Shown: positions 22,101 to 32,164, numbered from the stretch's first letter. The stretch: DNA of 64,000 nt from Aldrovandia affinis (GCA_029706075.1 JAINUG010000015.1:2878307-2942306), one strand, 5' to 3'. A program made the numbers and translations. The notes: generated from the sequence alone by a model not told the origin.

Positions 22101-22380
22101 ATAAGTACGTATCTTAAAAAATTTGTTGTGGGAGGAATAATTTATTTTTTAACTGATTGAATGAAGCAAATTGGTTATCAATATACATGTCTTTCACTGT
22201 GACTACAACTTTCAGATTTACTAAGATAATAGCAATTTTGTTCTGGTTATTTTGCTGCAAAATAGCGACACACTAACGACCAATTTATTAGGACTGGTTC
22301 TAATTACACAATAAATTAAATTAAAGGCCGCCATTGCCAATGTTCGGTAGGATACACCCGTAAAAGGGGTCCGAAACAAC

Positions 22381-22711
22381 ATGGCATGCAAATTTTGTTT
22401 TGGACGTGTACGAAACAACACATCCAGATCATGCCAAGAAATAGATATGCAGAAACCAGGCACAAGTAAGGGAACAACGAGAAAAAGAAAACGTACATTT
22501 ACAGATCAGGAAATAGAGGTATTCGTCAACGAGGTACAGAATCACAATGCCATATTACAGCATAGGAAAACAACACCAATAAAGAATAAAACAATTTGGA
22601 GTGACAAAGAAATTAATTCATTAGGCATAACAAAACAAACAGTAGATGATGTAAAGAAAATATGACATGCCATTAGGCGGCATCCAAAATAAAAACTTTC
22701 CTACAACATAA
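22381..22711 (+). pseudogene. Myb/SANT-like protein of the outer element, N-terminal part
   Basis: The frame reads NTSRSCQEIDMQKPG, then the basic KGTTRKRKRTFTDQEIEVFV and, after a gap, INSLGITKQTVDDVKKI before a stop at 22665. F-T-x-Q-E-I-E-V is the first helix of the Myb/SANT-like domain and TVDDVKKIWxD its recognition helix; the Trp codon has become a stop. The downstream part (RRHPK.KLSYNIM) continues to 22711, where the gene is cut by the inserted Harbinger. The protein would bind the transposon ends and help import transposase, a known role in this superfamily. Confidence 0.75.
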
Positions 22712-23275
22712 TGCAATTTGTTTTTCGTGAGGTGGCTTCTACGCTTGTAACTTCAGAAAACTGTCGTAAATGACAACGTAAATTGTCAATCCGTAAATCC
22801 AATTTTCATAGGAAAGTCATTCATAACAATGGCACCGAAAAAAAAACAAGAAGGAAAACTTTACGAGCTCGGAGATTGAAGTACTAATATCTGTAATCGA
22901 AGTAACCGAAAGCACATACTATTTAAGAGCGTCAACAGTGGAATTAAGGGACCTGTTAAAACCAAGGAGTGGGAAAATATTACTTGTGCAGTTAACGCAG
23001 TATTATCTGTTGCCCGTAGCATCACAGAAATAAATAAAAATTGTGTGATATGAAATTGGAGTCAAAGAAACGTCTCGCAAAAGCAAGGCGATTCATGACT
23101 GCAACAGGAGGGAGTCAGGAGGAAGTCTCTGTTACGCACACCGATGAGCGAATACGTGCCATAATTGGCGAGGTTACCTTGTCCGGTGTTGCAACGGATA
23201 TCCCCCTGGACAGCGACTTGCATGAAGCTGCTGCATCATGTGAAGATAAGGATGGGCCTATGCCTGACACTAATG

Positions 23276-23388
23276 GTAAGATCTAAAACTACATCTCTTT
23301 TTAAAATGTAGTTTCACATTAACGTCATCAATGGAGTCAAATAGGCAACCAGATTTATCTCCAAAGTTCAATTTTATTTTATTTTCAG
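23276..23388 (+). other. Predicted 113-bp intron of the Myb-like gene
   Basis: The donor is G|GTAAGA and the acceptor TTTATTTTCAG|AA. Splicing joins an AAT-G codon phase to AA-CAA, giving ...TNEQDSPP in the open frame on both sides. Inferred from signals and frame continuity only. Confidence 0.6.
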
Positions 23389-23399
23389 AACAAGATTCT

Positions 23400-23538
23400 C
23401 CACCACAGCCGGGACCATCAGCTTATGCTCCATGCCACCGTCGTTCACCACAACCGGGACCATCAGCTTATGCTCCATGCCACCGTCGTTCTCCACCACA
23501 GTCGAGACCATCAGCTGATGCTCCGTCCCGCCATCTCC
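23400..23538 (+). repeat. Coding tandem repeat, three units of 45-48 bp
   Basis: Units begin near 23400, 23448 and 23493. The first two encode PPQPGPSAYAPCHRRS-like peptide almost identically; the third is diverged (PPQSRPSADAPSRHL). The repeat lies in exon 2 of the Myb-like gene and probably forms a disordered Pro-rich linker. Confidence 0.85.
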
Positions 23539-23780
23539 CATGCACACAAGTGGTCTCACAAGTGGTCTCCCATGCGGTCCTGAACATTCAAGAGGATATG
23601 CTGTAATGTATGCAAGTTATGTGCTCCACATTATCAAAAATATCAGACAGTCTGGCAAGCATAGCTGACGTTTTAAATAAACAATACATACTTTGCTGAA
23701 ATAAGCTTGTTTATTTATTTTTATAAAGTAGAGCATGCCTCAAAGTCGTGCAATTAGTTGTTGCCTAATTCGTATGCCAT

Positions 23781-24684
23781 CTACTGTAGATGGTTTGGTC
23801 CTAGTGGGGGGTCAACTGGCATGTCCTCTGCACGTGCTGGATCTGGCAATGAAACGCCCTCATTTATTGCAATGTTGTGCGAAACACAACATACAAAAGT
23901 GATTTTACATGCCTTCTCTGGGGTGTAGAGCAGCTTGCCACCAGCTGTGTCAAGGCACATCCACCTGGCCTTCAGAACCCCAATTGTGCGCTCCACTACG
24001 GAATGGGTGCGTGTATGACGCTTGTTGTAAGCGCACTCCTGTCTGTTCTGTGGGTTCACTACAGGTGTCATGAGCCAGGGAGCTCGATCACCTGGAGAAA
24101 ATCGTGAATTTCAATTCAATGAAAATAGTCTGTTTGCATGGCGGAAAATAATAGTTGATCAGTCACTAACCAATAAGCCACCCATCTCCATGAGCACCTT
24201 GTGCAAGACGTGTCCCAATCCACTGTTTTGCACCACAAAGGAGTCGTGCGCTCCCCCAGGCCATTAGGCAACGACATTCAGCAAGTTGTATTTAGCATCT
24301 GATATAAGTTGGACGTTAATGGAGTGATACTGCTTGCGATTGAGGAAGGGGAATGGGTCAGGAGAGGGTGCTTTAATGCGTACGTGTGTGCAGTGTATTG
24401 CTCCGATGATGTTGGGTAGTCCAGCGATGGCATGAACGTCCCTCTTGATCTGTACTTGTTTGATGGCGGTGTATGGAAATTTGATGTACCTGGGTGATAG
24501 TCTGATGAGGACTTTGATGACCGGGGGGAGAGCACGACTCACAGAAGATTGGGATACACCCGATCTGTCCCCTATCTCCCTTTGGAACATTCCTGTGGCC
24601 AGAAATCCGAGGGTGGTCAGTACTTGGAGATGTGGTGGAATAGGGTTGGATCGGCATGTCTGTCTGCTGAGTTGCGGCTCTGTC
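23781..24684 (-). pseudogene. HARBI1-like PIF/Harbinger DDE transposase, two exons, broken
   Basis: Exon 1 (24684-24171) carries SNPIPPHLQVLTTLGFLATG, QREIGDRSGVSQSSVSRALP (helix-turn-helix), GAIHCTHVRIKAP and, after a stop at 24264-24266, WPGGAHDSFVVQNS. Exon 2 (24091-23781) carries APWLMTPVVNP, YNKRHTRTHSVVERTIGVLK and CCVSHNIAI. The second (HDS) and third (VER) catalytic positions are present, but the first, normally GAIDCTH, is His here. A GT-AG intron of 79 bases (24092-24170, donor GTTAGT, acceptor CTCCAG) restores the frame. The N-terminus is cut by an L2 tail at 24691. The encoded enzyme type moves elements with 3-bp TSDs; this copy is dead. Confidence 0.85.
24092..24170 (-). other. 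Predicted 79-bp intron of the Harbinger transposase gene
   Basis: On the minus strand the donor is G|GTTAGT (24170) and the acceptor TTTCTCCAG|G (24092). The interval has stops in the relevant frame. Removing it joins MGGLL to GDRAPWLMTP, the conserved LLGD.xYPLxPWLMTP junction of the family. Confidence 0.7.
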
Positions 24685-24690
24685 ATGGCA

Positions 24691-24849
24691 GGTATGATAC
24701 GCAGACGCCTGCAATGATGTCTTTTGCCGTTTTACTGCACTGATCTTGTACACTAACTTTGATTGTTCTCACCTTGTATTAATGCACATCTTGTAAGTCG
24801 CTCTGGATAAGAGCGTCTGCTAAATGCTTAAAATGTAAATGTAAATGTA
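24691..24849 (+). mobile_element. 5'-truncated L2 LINE 3' tail inserted in the Harbinger transposase gene
   Basis: It matches the 3' ends of the L2 copies at 28.7, 39.1, 40.4 and 56.6 kb: CTTGTAAGTCGCTCTGGATA, then GCGTCTGCTAAATGCTTAAA and repeated AAATGT. A short duplication ATGGCA flanks it (24685-24690 and 24850-24855). It separates the transposase N-terminus (EPQLSRQTCRS on the minus strand) from whatever preceded it. Confidence 0.85.
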
Positions 24850-25140
24850 ATGGCAAAATGTGTCCGGATGCGAAGAATGTGTCCGGGTAACATCATCGGA
24901 ATTCTTGGAATGTAGTTGCTATACCAACATGACAAGCTAGCATTCCTGAGTGATTGTAGTCCTAAAACCCGGAAGTAAGCCTAAGAGAGTTTCACGTTTT
25001 ATTCTGACATAAATTACACACATTCATATCTCAATCGTGAATTTTGAAGCTGCTATGTGTTTTTTAAAAGTAAGCTGCTAACAAGTTGCTACATTCAAAC
25101 TACAACTGTTGTCGGAATAATTAAACGTCATTACATTACA

Positions 25141-25381
25141 GCTAGGTGGCTAGCTACGAATAAGCATTGCTTGCTCAGCTGTACAACTAGCTAGCTGGCT
25201 AGCTACGAATATAATATATAAATTGCCTCCAGCTGTCTAGTATTTCTGAAATGTAGCTACAGCTAGCCAGCTAGCTACGAAGATAATAATATGCATTGTC
25301 TGTTCAGCTGTACAGCTAAGTTAGCTGCCTAGCTACGAATATAATATATAGATCGCCTGCTTAGATGGCTAGTATTTTGTG
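25141..25381. repeat. Two tandem units of about 120 bp
   Basis: Units start at 25141 and 25261 and share the order GCTAGCTACGAA.ATAA, GCATTG, GCTCAGCTGTAC (unit 2 TTCAGCTGTAC), GCTAGCTACGAATATAATAT, GCC...C and GGCTAGTATTT. They are about 85 percent alike by eye. The sequence is rich in the palindrome GCTAGC. It lies in the right half of the inserted Harbinger. Confidence 0.8.
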
Positions 25382-25867
25382 TCACTTTGTGTAATTTTAG
25401 GTAGCTTTTGGCAATGCCAGGTAGTGAAAGGTGCAATCAAACTACGGACATATTGCCTGCTCAGCAGGCCCAATGGCGGTGGTCCAACCGAGGTAAGACT
25501 ATTAGAATAAAAATAAAGAATAGAAACAGCTAAACTTGTGATGGGAGAATGCCATAGAGTGTCTGAAAGTAAGACTGTATTCACGATTCATTCTATACCC
25601 TCCTGACCGCACAATACAATAAGATAATTGTTCAAATTCAGAATTGCGTTTCTTTAACACTCCAATTGCTAGCTGATGATAAATTACTCAATAGAAATCC
25701 TACATCCTTTCATATAATTTTTATTTTATGTCCTAGTAAATAATATGTATTCTATATAGAATTCTGTAGAAATATGTAGAATTCTGACTTATCTGGCTGT
25801 TGATACAGGTATTCCTGAAAATAAAGCTGTCAAGACATGAACTGGGGTACTTTGCAACAACATCGCG

Positions 25868-26935
25868 ACTTTCCGATTTGAGCACTGGCAAATAATATGA
25901 GATTTTTTAAATTAGGTTAATTAGACCAAGAGTAAACCTTGCCTTTCACTCTCTGTTTTACCTGGAAGTACCATCCCCCTTCTATTGACATGATAACTAG
26001 GTGCTAGTTTCAGGGAGGGGCGTGGGGCCATGTGTGAAATCGCCGTGTAAACAAATACAATGTCCCAACATTATATAACCTAGCATCTTGTCTGTGTTTA
26101 CAGTTGCGACCTGCCAGCAACAGACTGTATGCTGATATTTATTTTATTTCCCATGTTTTCAAATACTCTTGAAAATATATGAATTCCGCATCTTGTGACG
26201 CTATACGGAAACAATCAGAATCATTGCGGACTGCTTCGAATAATTAACGGGAGGATATTTAACCAGCTGCCATTCTGTTTCGGCGCTTGGACATTATCTA
26301 GCTTAGTTTGATAATACTTATTGTGATTCATGTTTCTTGCCTCTCGAGAACTTGTTTGTTCGTGTGCTTATTGTTGTTTAGATTCCCAGTGTTTAGTTTA
26401 TTCCGAGTTTTTGGATACGTTTTGTTTGTTCCTGATCGTTGGTTATTTTGTTTTGTTTTGTTTATGTCTTTCCGTGTCTTCACAGACACGGATTTTGCTT
26501 TCGTTTTCCTACAGAGGTTTAAAGATAAATATCTTAAACCCAGAAAACGGGCTACTTTTGAACATGTGCCTCTGCCCACTGCCAAACAGACTCTGGATGT
26601 TGGCAAACTGGCTTCTGTTGGTCGCAAGAAATGCTTACTCTGATGCCTTTTGTCTTTGTCTGATGGCCTTTGAGAGAGAGATGGCCCACCTGACAGATCT
26701 TACAGGTGTGGACAACCCTCAGGTGTGGATCATGAATATTCAGGAAATTAGCATATAGCCCTCCCACAGCCTGAAATAAATTTGACCAGTTATGATAAAA
26801 ACAGGTTTTTAGCTATTTAGATCTCAGATGTGCTAAACTATTTTGACATCCTTACATAACCAAGACCTTGATGAACAAACGCATATTGGCAAAACAATTT
26901 GTCACTATAGTTTAGTGTGTGCTTTCACAACTTTT
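25868..26935 (+). repeat. Dispersed LTR-like repeat, copy 1 (family unknown)
   Basis: It starts at CGCGACTTTCCGATTTGAGC and ends at GTGTGCTTTCACAACTTTT. It is the inverted counterpart of 47126-48588. A TATA-like GATATTTAACC near 26255 precedes TTCTGTTTCGGCGCTTGG, resembling an LTR U3/R junction. A hairpin CCGTGTC...GACACGG sits near 26474. Copy 1 lacks about 220 bases that copy 2 keeps (see 47126). A frame at 26308-26643 is translated from both copies with similar peptides (PLPTAKQTLDVGKLASVG), but no domain is known, so it is not called a gene. The left edge abuts the preceding Harbinger element exactly. Confidence 0.65.
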
Positions 26936-27012
26936 GTGACGGCAGAAAAATTTACTCTTTATAACTTGTGTGTTTGTAGATCTATTTACAAGCTGCATAT
27001 GATACTGACTGC

Positions 27013-28705
27013 CATCCATCCATCCATCCATCGTCTACCGCTTGTCCTGTTCGGGTCGCGGGGGCAGCGTCCTAAGCAGGGAGACCCAGACTTCCCTCTC
27101 CCCGGCCACTTCGTCCAGCTCTTCCGGGGGAATCCCGAGGCGTTCCCAGGCCAGCCGAGAGACATAGTCTCTCCAGCGTGTCCTGGGTCTTCCCCGGGGC
27201 CTCCTCCCGGTGGGACGTGCCCGGAACACCTCACCCGGGAGGCGTCCAGGAGGCATCCTAACCAGATGCCCCAGCCACCTCATCTGGCTCCTCTCGACGC
27301 GGAGGAGCAGCGGTTCTACTCTGAGCCCCTCCCGGATGACCGAGCTCCTCACCCTATCTCTAAGGGAGAGCCCAGACACCCTGCGGAGGAAACTCATTTC
27401 AGCCGCTTGTATTCGCGATCTCGTTCTTTCGGTCACTACCCACAACTCGTGACCATAGGTGAGGGTAGGAACATAGATCGACGGTAAATCGAGAGCTTTG
27501 CCTTTAGGCTCAGCTCCTCTTTACCACGACAGACCGATGCAGCGTCTGCATCACTGCCGACGCCGCACCAATCCGCCTGTCGATCTCCCGCTCCATCCTT
27601 CCATCACTCGTGAACAAGACCCGAGGTATTTAAACTCCTCCACTTGGGGCAGGATCTCCTCCCGACCTGGAGAGTGCACTCCACCCTTTTCCGGCTGAGA
27701 ACCATGGTCTCGGATTTGGAGGTGCTGATTCTCATACCAGCCGCTTCACACTCGGCTGCGAACCGCTCCAGCGAGCTGGAGGTCACGGCCCGATGAAGCC
27801 AACAGGACCACATCATCTGCAAAGACCAGTGACCCGATCCTCAGGCCACCGAACCGGACCCCTCAACGCCCCGGCTGCGCCTAGATATTCTGTCCATAAA
27901 GGTTATGAACAGAACCGGTGACAAAGGGCAGCCCTGGCGGAGTCCACCCTCACCGGGAACAAGTCCGACTTACTGCCAGCAATGCGGACCAAGCTCTGGC
28001 ACCGGTCGTACAGGGACCGAATGGCCCGTATCAAGGGGTCCGTACCCGTACTCCCGAGCACCCCCACAAGACTCCCGAGGGACACGGTCGAAAGCCTTCT
28101 CCAAGTCCACAAAACATGTGTAGACTGGTTGGGCAAACTCCCATGCACCCTCCAGGACCCCACGGAGGGTGTAGAGCTGGTCCACAGTTCCGCGACCAGG
28201 ACGAAACCACATTGCTCCTCTTGAATCCGAGGTTCAACCATCCGACGGACCCTCCTCTCCAGAACCCTGAATAGACCTTACCAGGGAGGCTGAGGAGTGT
28301 GATCCCCCTGTAGTTGGAACACACCTCCGGTCCCCTTTCTTGAAGAGGGGACCACCACCCCGGTCTGCCAGTCCAGAGGCACTGCCCCGATGTCCACGCG
28401 ATGCTGCAGAGTCGTGTCAACCAAGACAGCCCCACAACATCCAGAGCCTTGAGGGACTCCGGGCGGATCTCATCCACCCCCGAGGCCCTGCCACCACGGA
28501 GCTTTTTAACCACCGTGGCGACCTCAGCCCCAGAGATAGGAGAGCCCACCCCCGAGTCCCCAGACTCTGCTTCCTCGCTGGAAGGCGTGTCGGTGGGATT
28601 GAGGAGGTCTTCAAGTATTCCCTCCACCGACCCACGACGTCCCGAGTCGAGGTCAGCAGCGCCCCATCCCCACTGTACAGAGTGTTGACAGTGCACTGCT
28701 TCCCT
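27013..28705 (-). mobile_element. I/Nimb-like LINE, 5'-truncated, with perfect 12-bp TSD
   Basis: This minus-strand insertion is 1693 bases long. Its 3' tail is a run of GATG/ATGG repeats (27013-27033 on the plus strand reads CATC repeats). A perfect 12-bp duplication, GATACTGACTGC, flanks it at 27001-27012 and 28706-28717. Classification as I/Nimb rests on the 3' end (GGACAAGCGGTAGACGATGG) and the C-terminal protein block. It starts inside the reverse-transcriptase fingers. The right TSD borders an L2 copy. Confidence 0.85.
27035..28696 (-). pseudogene. Reverse transcriptase of the I/Nimb-like LINE, multiple frameshifts
   Basis: In order on the minus strand: ASGVDEIRPESLKALD and CSNYRGITLLSLPGKVYS (fingers, 28696-28270), EEQCGF then FRPGRGTVDQLYTLRGVLEG (28220-28140), CFVDLEKAFDRVPRE with the first catalytic Asp, FADDVV (about 27808-27825), RISTSKSETMVLSRKRVECT (thumb, about 27730-27670) and the C-terminal SFLRRVSGLSLRDRVRSSVI, MRWLGHLVRMPPGRLPGEVF and RWRDYVSRLAWERLG (27445-27035). 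Motifs fall in at least four frames, so it is a pseudogene. Several plus-strand frames over the same interval are shadows. Confidence 0.88.
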
Positions 28706-28717
28706 GATACTGACTGC

Positions 28718-29515
28718 ATTTTACATTTTTACATTTTAAGCATTTAGCAGACGCTCTTATCCAGAGCGACTTACAAGATGTGCATCAATACATGGTAGGA
28801 ACAATCATAGTTAGCGCACGAGATCAGTGCAGGAATACAGCAATAGACATCATTGCAGGCATCTGCGTACCATACCTGTAACACCGGGAAGGAAAAGGTT
28901 AGTGAATTTTTTTTTTTATAAAGAGTATAGTGTTGAACAAGTAAACAGTGGTGAAGACAATTTAGCTAGATGGACAGAGATCAGGGGTAGTGGAGTATGA
29001 AGAGGTGGGTTTTGAGTCTCTTGCGGAAGATTGGAAGTGATTCCGCAGTCCTGACCGATTGCGGGAGGTCGTTCCACCAACGAGAGACCAGGACAGAGAA
29101 GAGGCAAGACCGCGAGGATCGGCTGCCTGGCGCCCGGAGGGATGGGGCAGTCAGTCTGCCAGCGGAGGCGGAGCGGAGGGGTCTGGACGGGGTGTAGGGC
29201 GTGATGAGTGACTGGAGGTATGGGGGAGCAGTACCTCTGGCCGCTTGAAAAGCAAGCACCAATGACTTGAATCTGATGCGTGCTGCGATGGGGAGCCAGT
29301 GCAGAGAGGAGAGTAGAGGGGTGACGTGGGTGAACTTCGGCTGGTTGAACACCAGGCGAGCAGCAGTGTTCTGGACTAGTTGCAGTGGCTTGATGGCACA
29401 GGCCGGAAGGCCTGCCAGCAAGGAATTGCAGTAGTCCAGACGTGAGATCACCAGGGCCTGGACCAGGAGTTGAGTGGCCTCTTGGGTGAGGAACGGTCGG
29501 ATCCTCCGGATGTTA
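28718..29515 (-). mobile_element. L2-type LINE copy A, 5'-truncated
   Basis: The 3' tail (28718-28790 on the plus strand) reads TTTAAGCATTTAGCAGACGC then TCTTATCCAGAGCGACTTAC. The coding end (29451-28981, minus) reads SRLDYCNSLLAGLPACAIKP, LQLVQNTAARLVFNQPKF, SLHWLPIAARIRFKSLVLAF and WWNDLPQSVRTAESL, ending in HLFILHYP. This is the post-polymerase region of the most abundant LINE in the window. A 6-bp repeat TGACTG (28711 and 29516) may be its TSD. The copy is collinear and little damaged within its length. Confidence 0.9.
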
Positions 29516-29745
29516 TGACTGATATGCTATTGATGGCATATAAATGTAGCTGTGATTGTCCTTCAAATCAAAATATCAAACACTTTGGAGTAAGTGTGTG
29601 TTAAGTTGGTGAAATTGAGATAAATATCAGACCACACCAAAATCACAAAGCCTCTCTGAGCTAAGCACGGACCTCAGGGGGTTATTAATCAACCTAATTT
29701 ACAAAATGTCCAGCCTGTTTTAGCGCATTCACCCCAGGTATACAT

Positions 29746-29840
29746 ACAGTGCCCCTTTAAAGTCTACACCCCATCTAAAAAAAAATCAACTTTTGTTACC
29801 TTACAGCCTGAAATTAAAGCATATTAAATAAGAAAGTACC
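29746..29840. mobile_element. Tc1/mariner-type terminal fragment
   Basis: TACAGTGCCCCTTTAAAGTC then TACACCCC and TTTTGTTACCTTACAGCCTG is the start of a common fish Tc1-type non-autonomous element, related to the MITE at 41818. I did not find its partner terminus, so it is probably truncated. Confidence 0.5.
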
Positions 29841-31860
29841 TTTACTTGTTGTGCTACCCTGGGGGCCCCGATATAATTGTTTATTCATTGATAACTATAA
29901 TAACATCAGTGCTATAATTATAATGGTTAAACATAAGTATGCACGTATGTATGATAAAAATAAAATGTATAGTAATTAAAGTATGTATTGATGTAAGTAA
30001 GTATCTTCCTCAGTCTTAAATTTATGAAGAGTTGAGAATTAACTTTGGGGAAATGTTTACCCATTGCTCCTTGTTGATCACAGATTAATAATTTGGTATC
30101 ATTTGAAAGGAATTACATTATAGTTTATAGTGGTATGAATAGCATGCTCTAATAGCATGTGGACACAAAACATCCCAAAGGATCGAAGATCAAACATAAT
30201 AAAGTAGTTCTCTTGTGTAGAATTTCATGTTTGAAAAACAATAAATGAGTCACATTTCATGATATACCTGTATTTTTGTGCATGCCTGTACTTACTTCTG
30301 GACCCATTGACTCATGAACTAGAGGCCTTTTAGTGAGTGGTGTTGCTGGTGGTCTCCAAGTGTCAGAAAACCTATCCAAGGTGCCCAAATTGGTCCAATG
30401 ATTTCTATTCACTTCTGTGACACTGGAAAATATACTGAAACGTTTTGATGACTATAAAACCTGTTTCTATCACCCAAACCATTATGGATCGTTATTTTGC
30501 TCATAAAACTAATGTGATGGCTCAAAGTGTCTCCTAATGTCTCCAAGTGGCACAATTCACTTCTGTGATACTGTATTGAATTACACTACAACACAAAAGT
30601 CAAACCAAAGAATTGCATAGCAACAACTTAACAGTAACAGCTGTCAAAATGATCAATAAAGTTTAACATCAGACATACATAAGAATAAAACCTAAAGTTA
30701 TCCAAACTCAATAGGTTAAATTTAGTTTCTTGCAATGGTGGTATTGAGTAGGTTCTTGATGTTTTAGGTTAAAATGAATTTAACTTACCATTTTAAAAAT
30801 TGTTAAAAAAATAATTCAAAGTTAGATTTGGGTCCAAGATAATACCAAGATATTTAATTTCAGATACAGTGAATATCTGAAGCGCATAATCACATATCTG
30901 ACATGTATGTGCTCTAAGTTTCTCTCTCAATTGATATATTATCATTCAAATAATAAATGTTTTTAACCCTCTTTAGATGACAAGAATAGCAGTGTATATA
31001 GCATAGCATAGCATATTTATATTGGGTACACCCACAATCTTCTTTGTACAAGTATGTGTGCAAAGATTCATCCACTAACATTAATTTCCTCATCCATGGG
31101 TCTGTTGAAAGGTTCCTGCAACATTTGTCTAACTGCATAAATGAAATATGGCCCAGCTTCCACATGTCAGACAACTGGGCCAGCGCCCCTCCCTTGGGCA
31201 ACCAGCACAGGGACAGGATCTGCTGCTTGAGCAACAGGCATCCGCATCACATTACAGCCCCCATGGCAAACACCAATGTTCTCCTATCCCTCGATAACAA
31301 GGCCCACTCCTCTCCAGAGTAAACACCTTCCTGATGGATGAAGCTGGCTGCTTCAACATATACATCATGTCTATTTCCCCACATCAGCTCCGATTTGAGT
31401 TTTTGGGCCGAGCTCCCTAGCCACGGGCGCAAAATGTGAAGGCTTCTCCCATAATGCATTAGGTCTACTTGATAAATCTACAGTGCTGAATGGGGAGGAC
31501 TGGAAGGCAGGTGAAAATCATATCCCATTCCCACATTGGAGGGGTAACCAGTCTTATTCTGCAAAGTTCTTTCAAAAACTGTTGTGTCATCAACTAACGG
31601 CACAACCAACGTGTTCAGTATGATCAACTAATGACTCTTGGACTATTTCATATCCACACTTATATTGACTTATACATACACTTTTACATATATTTTTAAT
31701 TGCTTTACATTTATTCAGAGAGATCTGCTGCTGCTTCACTGAAGATCATTGCCGTTCGTCAGGAAGCCCCGCTCCGATGCTAATCCGGGAGCACTGTTTT
31801 AAAGGCTCGTTCACTTTAACCAAAAGACGCTTCATTAAGTCAAACGCTGTAAAGCTTTGA
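29841..31860. other. Non-coding stretch, nothing recognised
   Basis: AT-rich to about 31000. From 31040 to 31460 base composition is more even, with longer but motif-free frames on both strands (30914-31234, 31044-31322, 31247-31459). I could not link any of them to a family. A short TAGCA run occurs near 31000-31012. Confidence 0.45.
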
Positions 31861-31905
31861 AAGATAAATAGATAAATAAATGAATAAATGAATGAATGAA
31901 TAATC
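31861..31905. repeat. Tetranucleotide microsatellite (GATA/AATG)
   Basis: GATAAATAGATAAATAAATG passes into repeated AATG units just upstream of the LINE 5' region. Confidence 0.8.
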
Positions 31906-32164
31906 TCGCTTTCCGTGTTTACGTTATCGCCGTTACAGTTCCTTTTCCGGTCGCAGCGCTGAAACCGTGTAATTGGCAAGTTAGCAGCTGGCTGGCTACT
32001 AAGTTTTTGGATCTGCCTACCTCCCTCTGTGTTCCCGTGGCTGGCTCCCCGGATCCGGTGTGCTTCACCTGCCTGCCGAGTCTGGATTGTCCACCGCCCT
32101 TGCCTGCTCTTCCGGGTGCCGATAAGGCTCCCACCGGTGCCGGCTTGTGAACACGGAGGCCGTG

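Larger units (their letters stand above)
22829..23606 (+). pseudogene. Myb/SANT-like gene of the inserted Harbinger, two exons
   Basis: It begins at MAPKKKQEGK, but the frame shifts within the first helix (SSEIEVLISVIEVTES). It continues as GIKGPVKTKEWENITCAVNA and, in the 23041 frame, CDMKLESKKRLAKARRF, ATGGSQEEVSVTHTDERI and LSGVATDIPLDSDLHE, the conserved middle and C-terminal blocks of the Harbinger partner protein. A GT-AG intron of 113 bases fits at 23276-23388 (donor GTAAGA, acceptor TTTTCAG) and joins MPDTN to EQDSPPQPG in frame. Exon 2 ends NIQEDML at 23606. The frameshift and a loss near NKN at 23040 make it non-functional. It converges with the transposase gene on the other strand. 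Confidence 0.75.
22215..25868 (+). mobile_element. Myb-carrying Harbinger-type element interrupted by another Harbinger (copy 1)
   Basis: The left part (22215-22711) and the right part (25475-25868) align in order with one contiguous element at 51740-52583. Shared words include GATACACCC.TAAAA.GGGTCC upstream, CTACAACATAATGC at 22697-22711 (52187-52200 in the other copy), and AGAATAGAAACAGCTAAAC at 25515 and 52255. Shared also is the end GTACTTTGCAACAACAT. In the other copy the two halves are joined by about ten bases, so the 2.76 kb between 22712 and 25474 is an insertion. The outer boundaries are where the two copies stop matching. Termini and TSD are not resolved. Confidence 0.75.

Noticed and set aside
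26843-28747. Several plus-strand frames of 66-214 codons
   Set aside because: They are shadows of the minus-strand I/Nimb-like LINE. Their Pro/Arg-rich composition comes from its GC content and none has a domain.
30120-30600. Possible second terminus for the Tc1-type fragment at 29746
   Set aside because: I scanned for a GGCACTG or AGGCACTG word with a suitable inverted arm and did not find a convincing one.
31040-31460. Possible host exon with frames on both strands
   Set aside because: Composition is less AT-rich than the surroundings, but no frame matches a family I know, splice signals are not convincing and the frames on the two strands are equally open.
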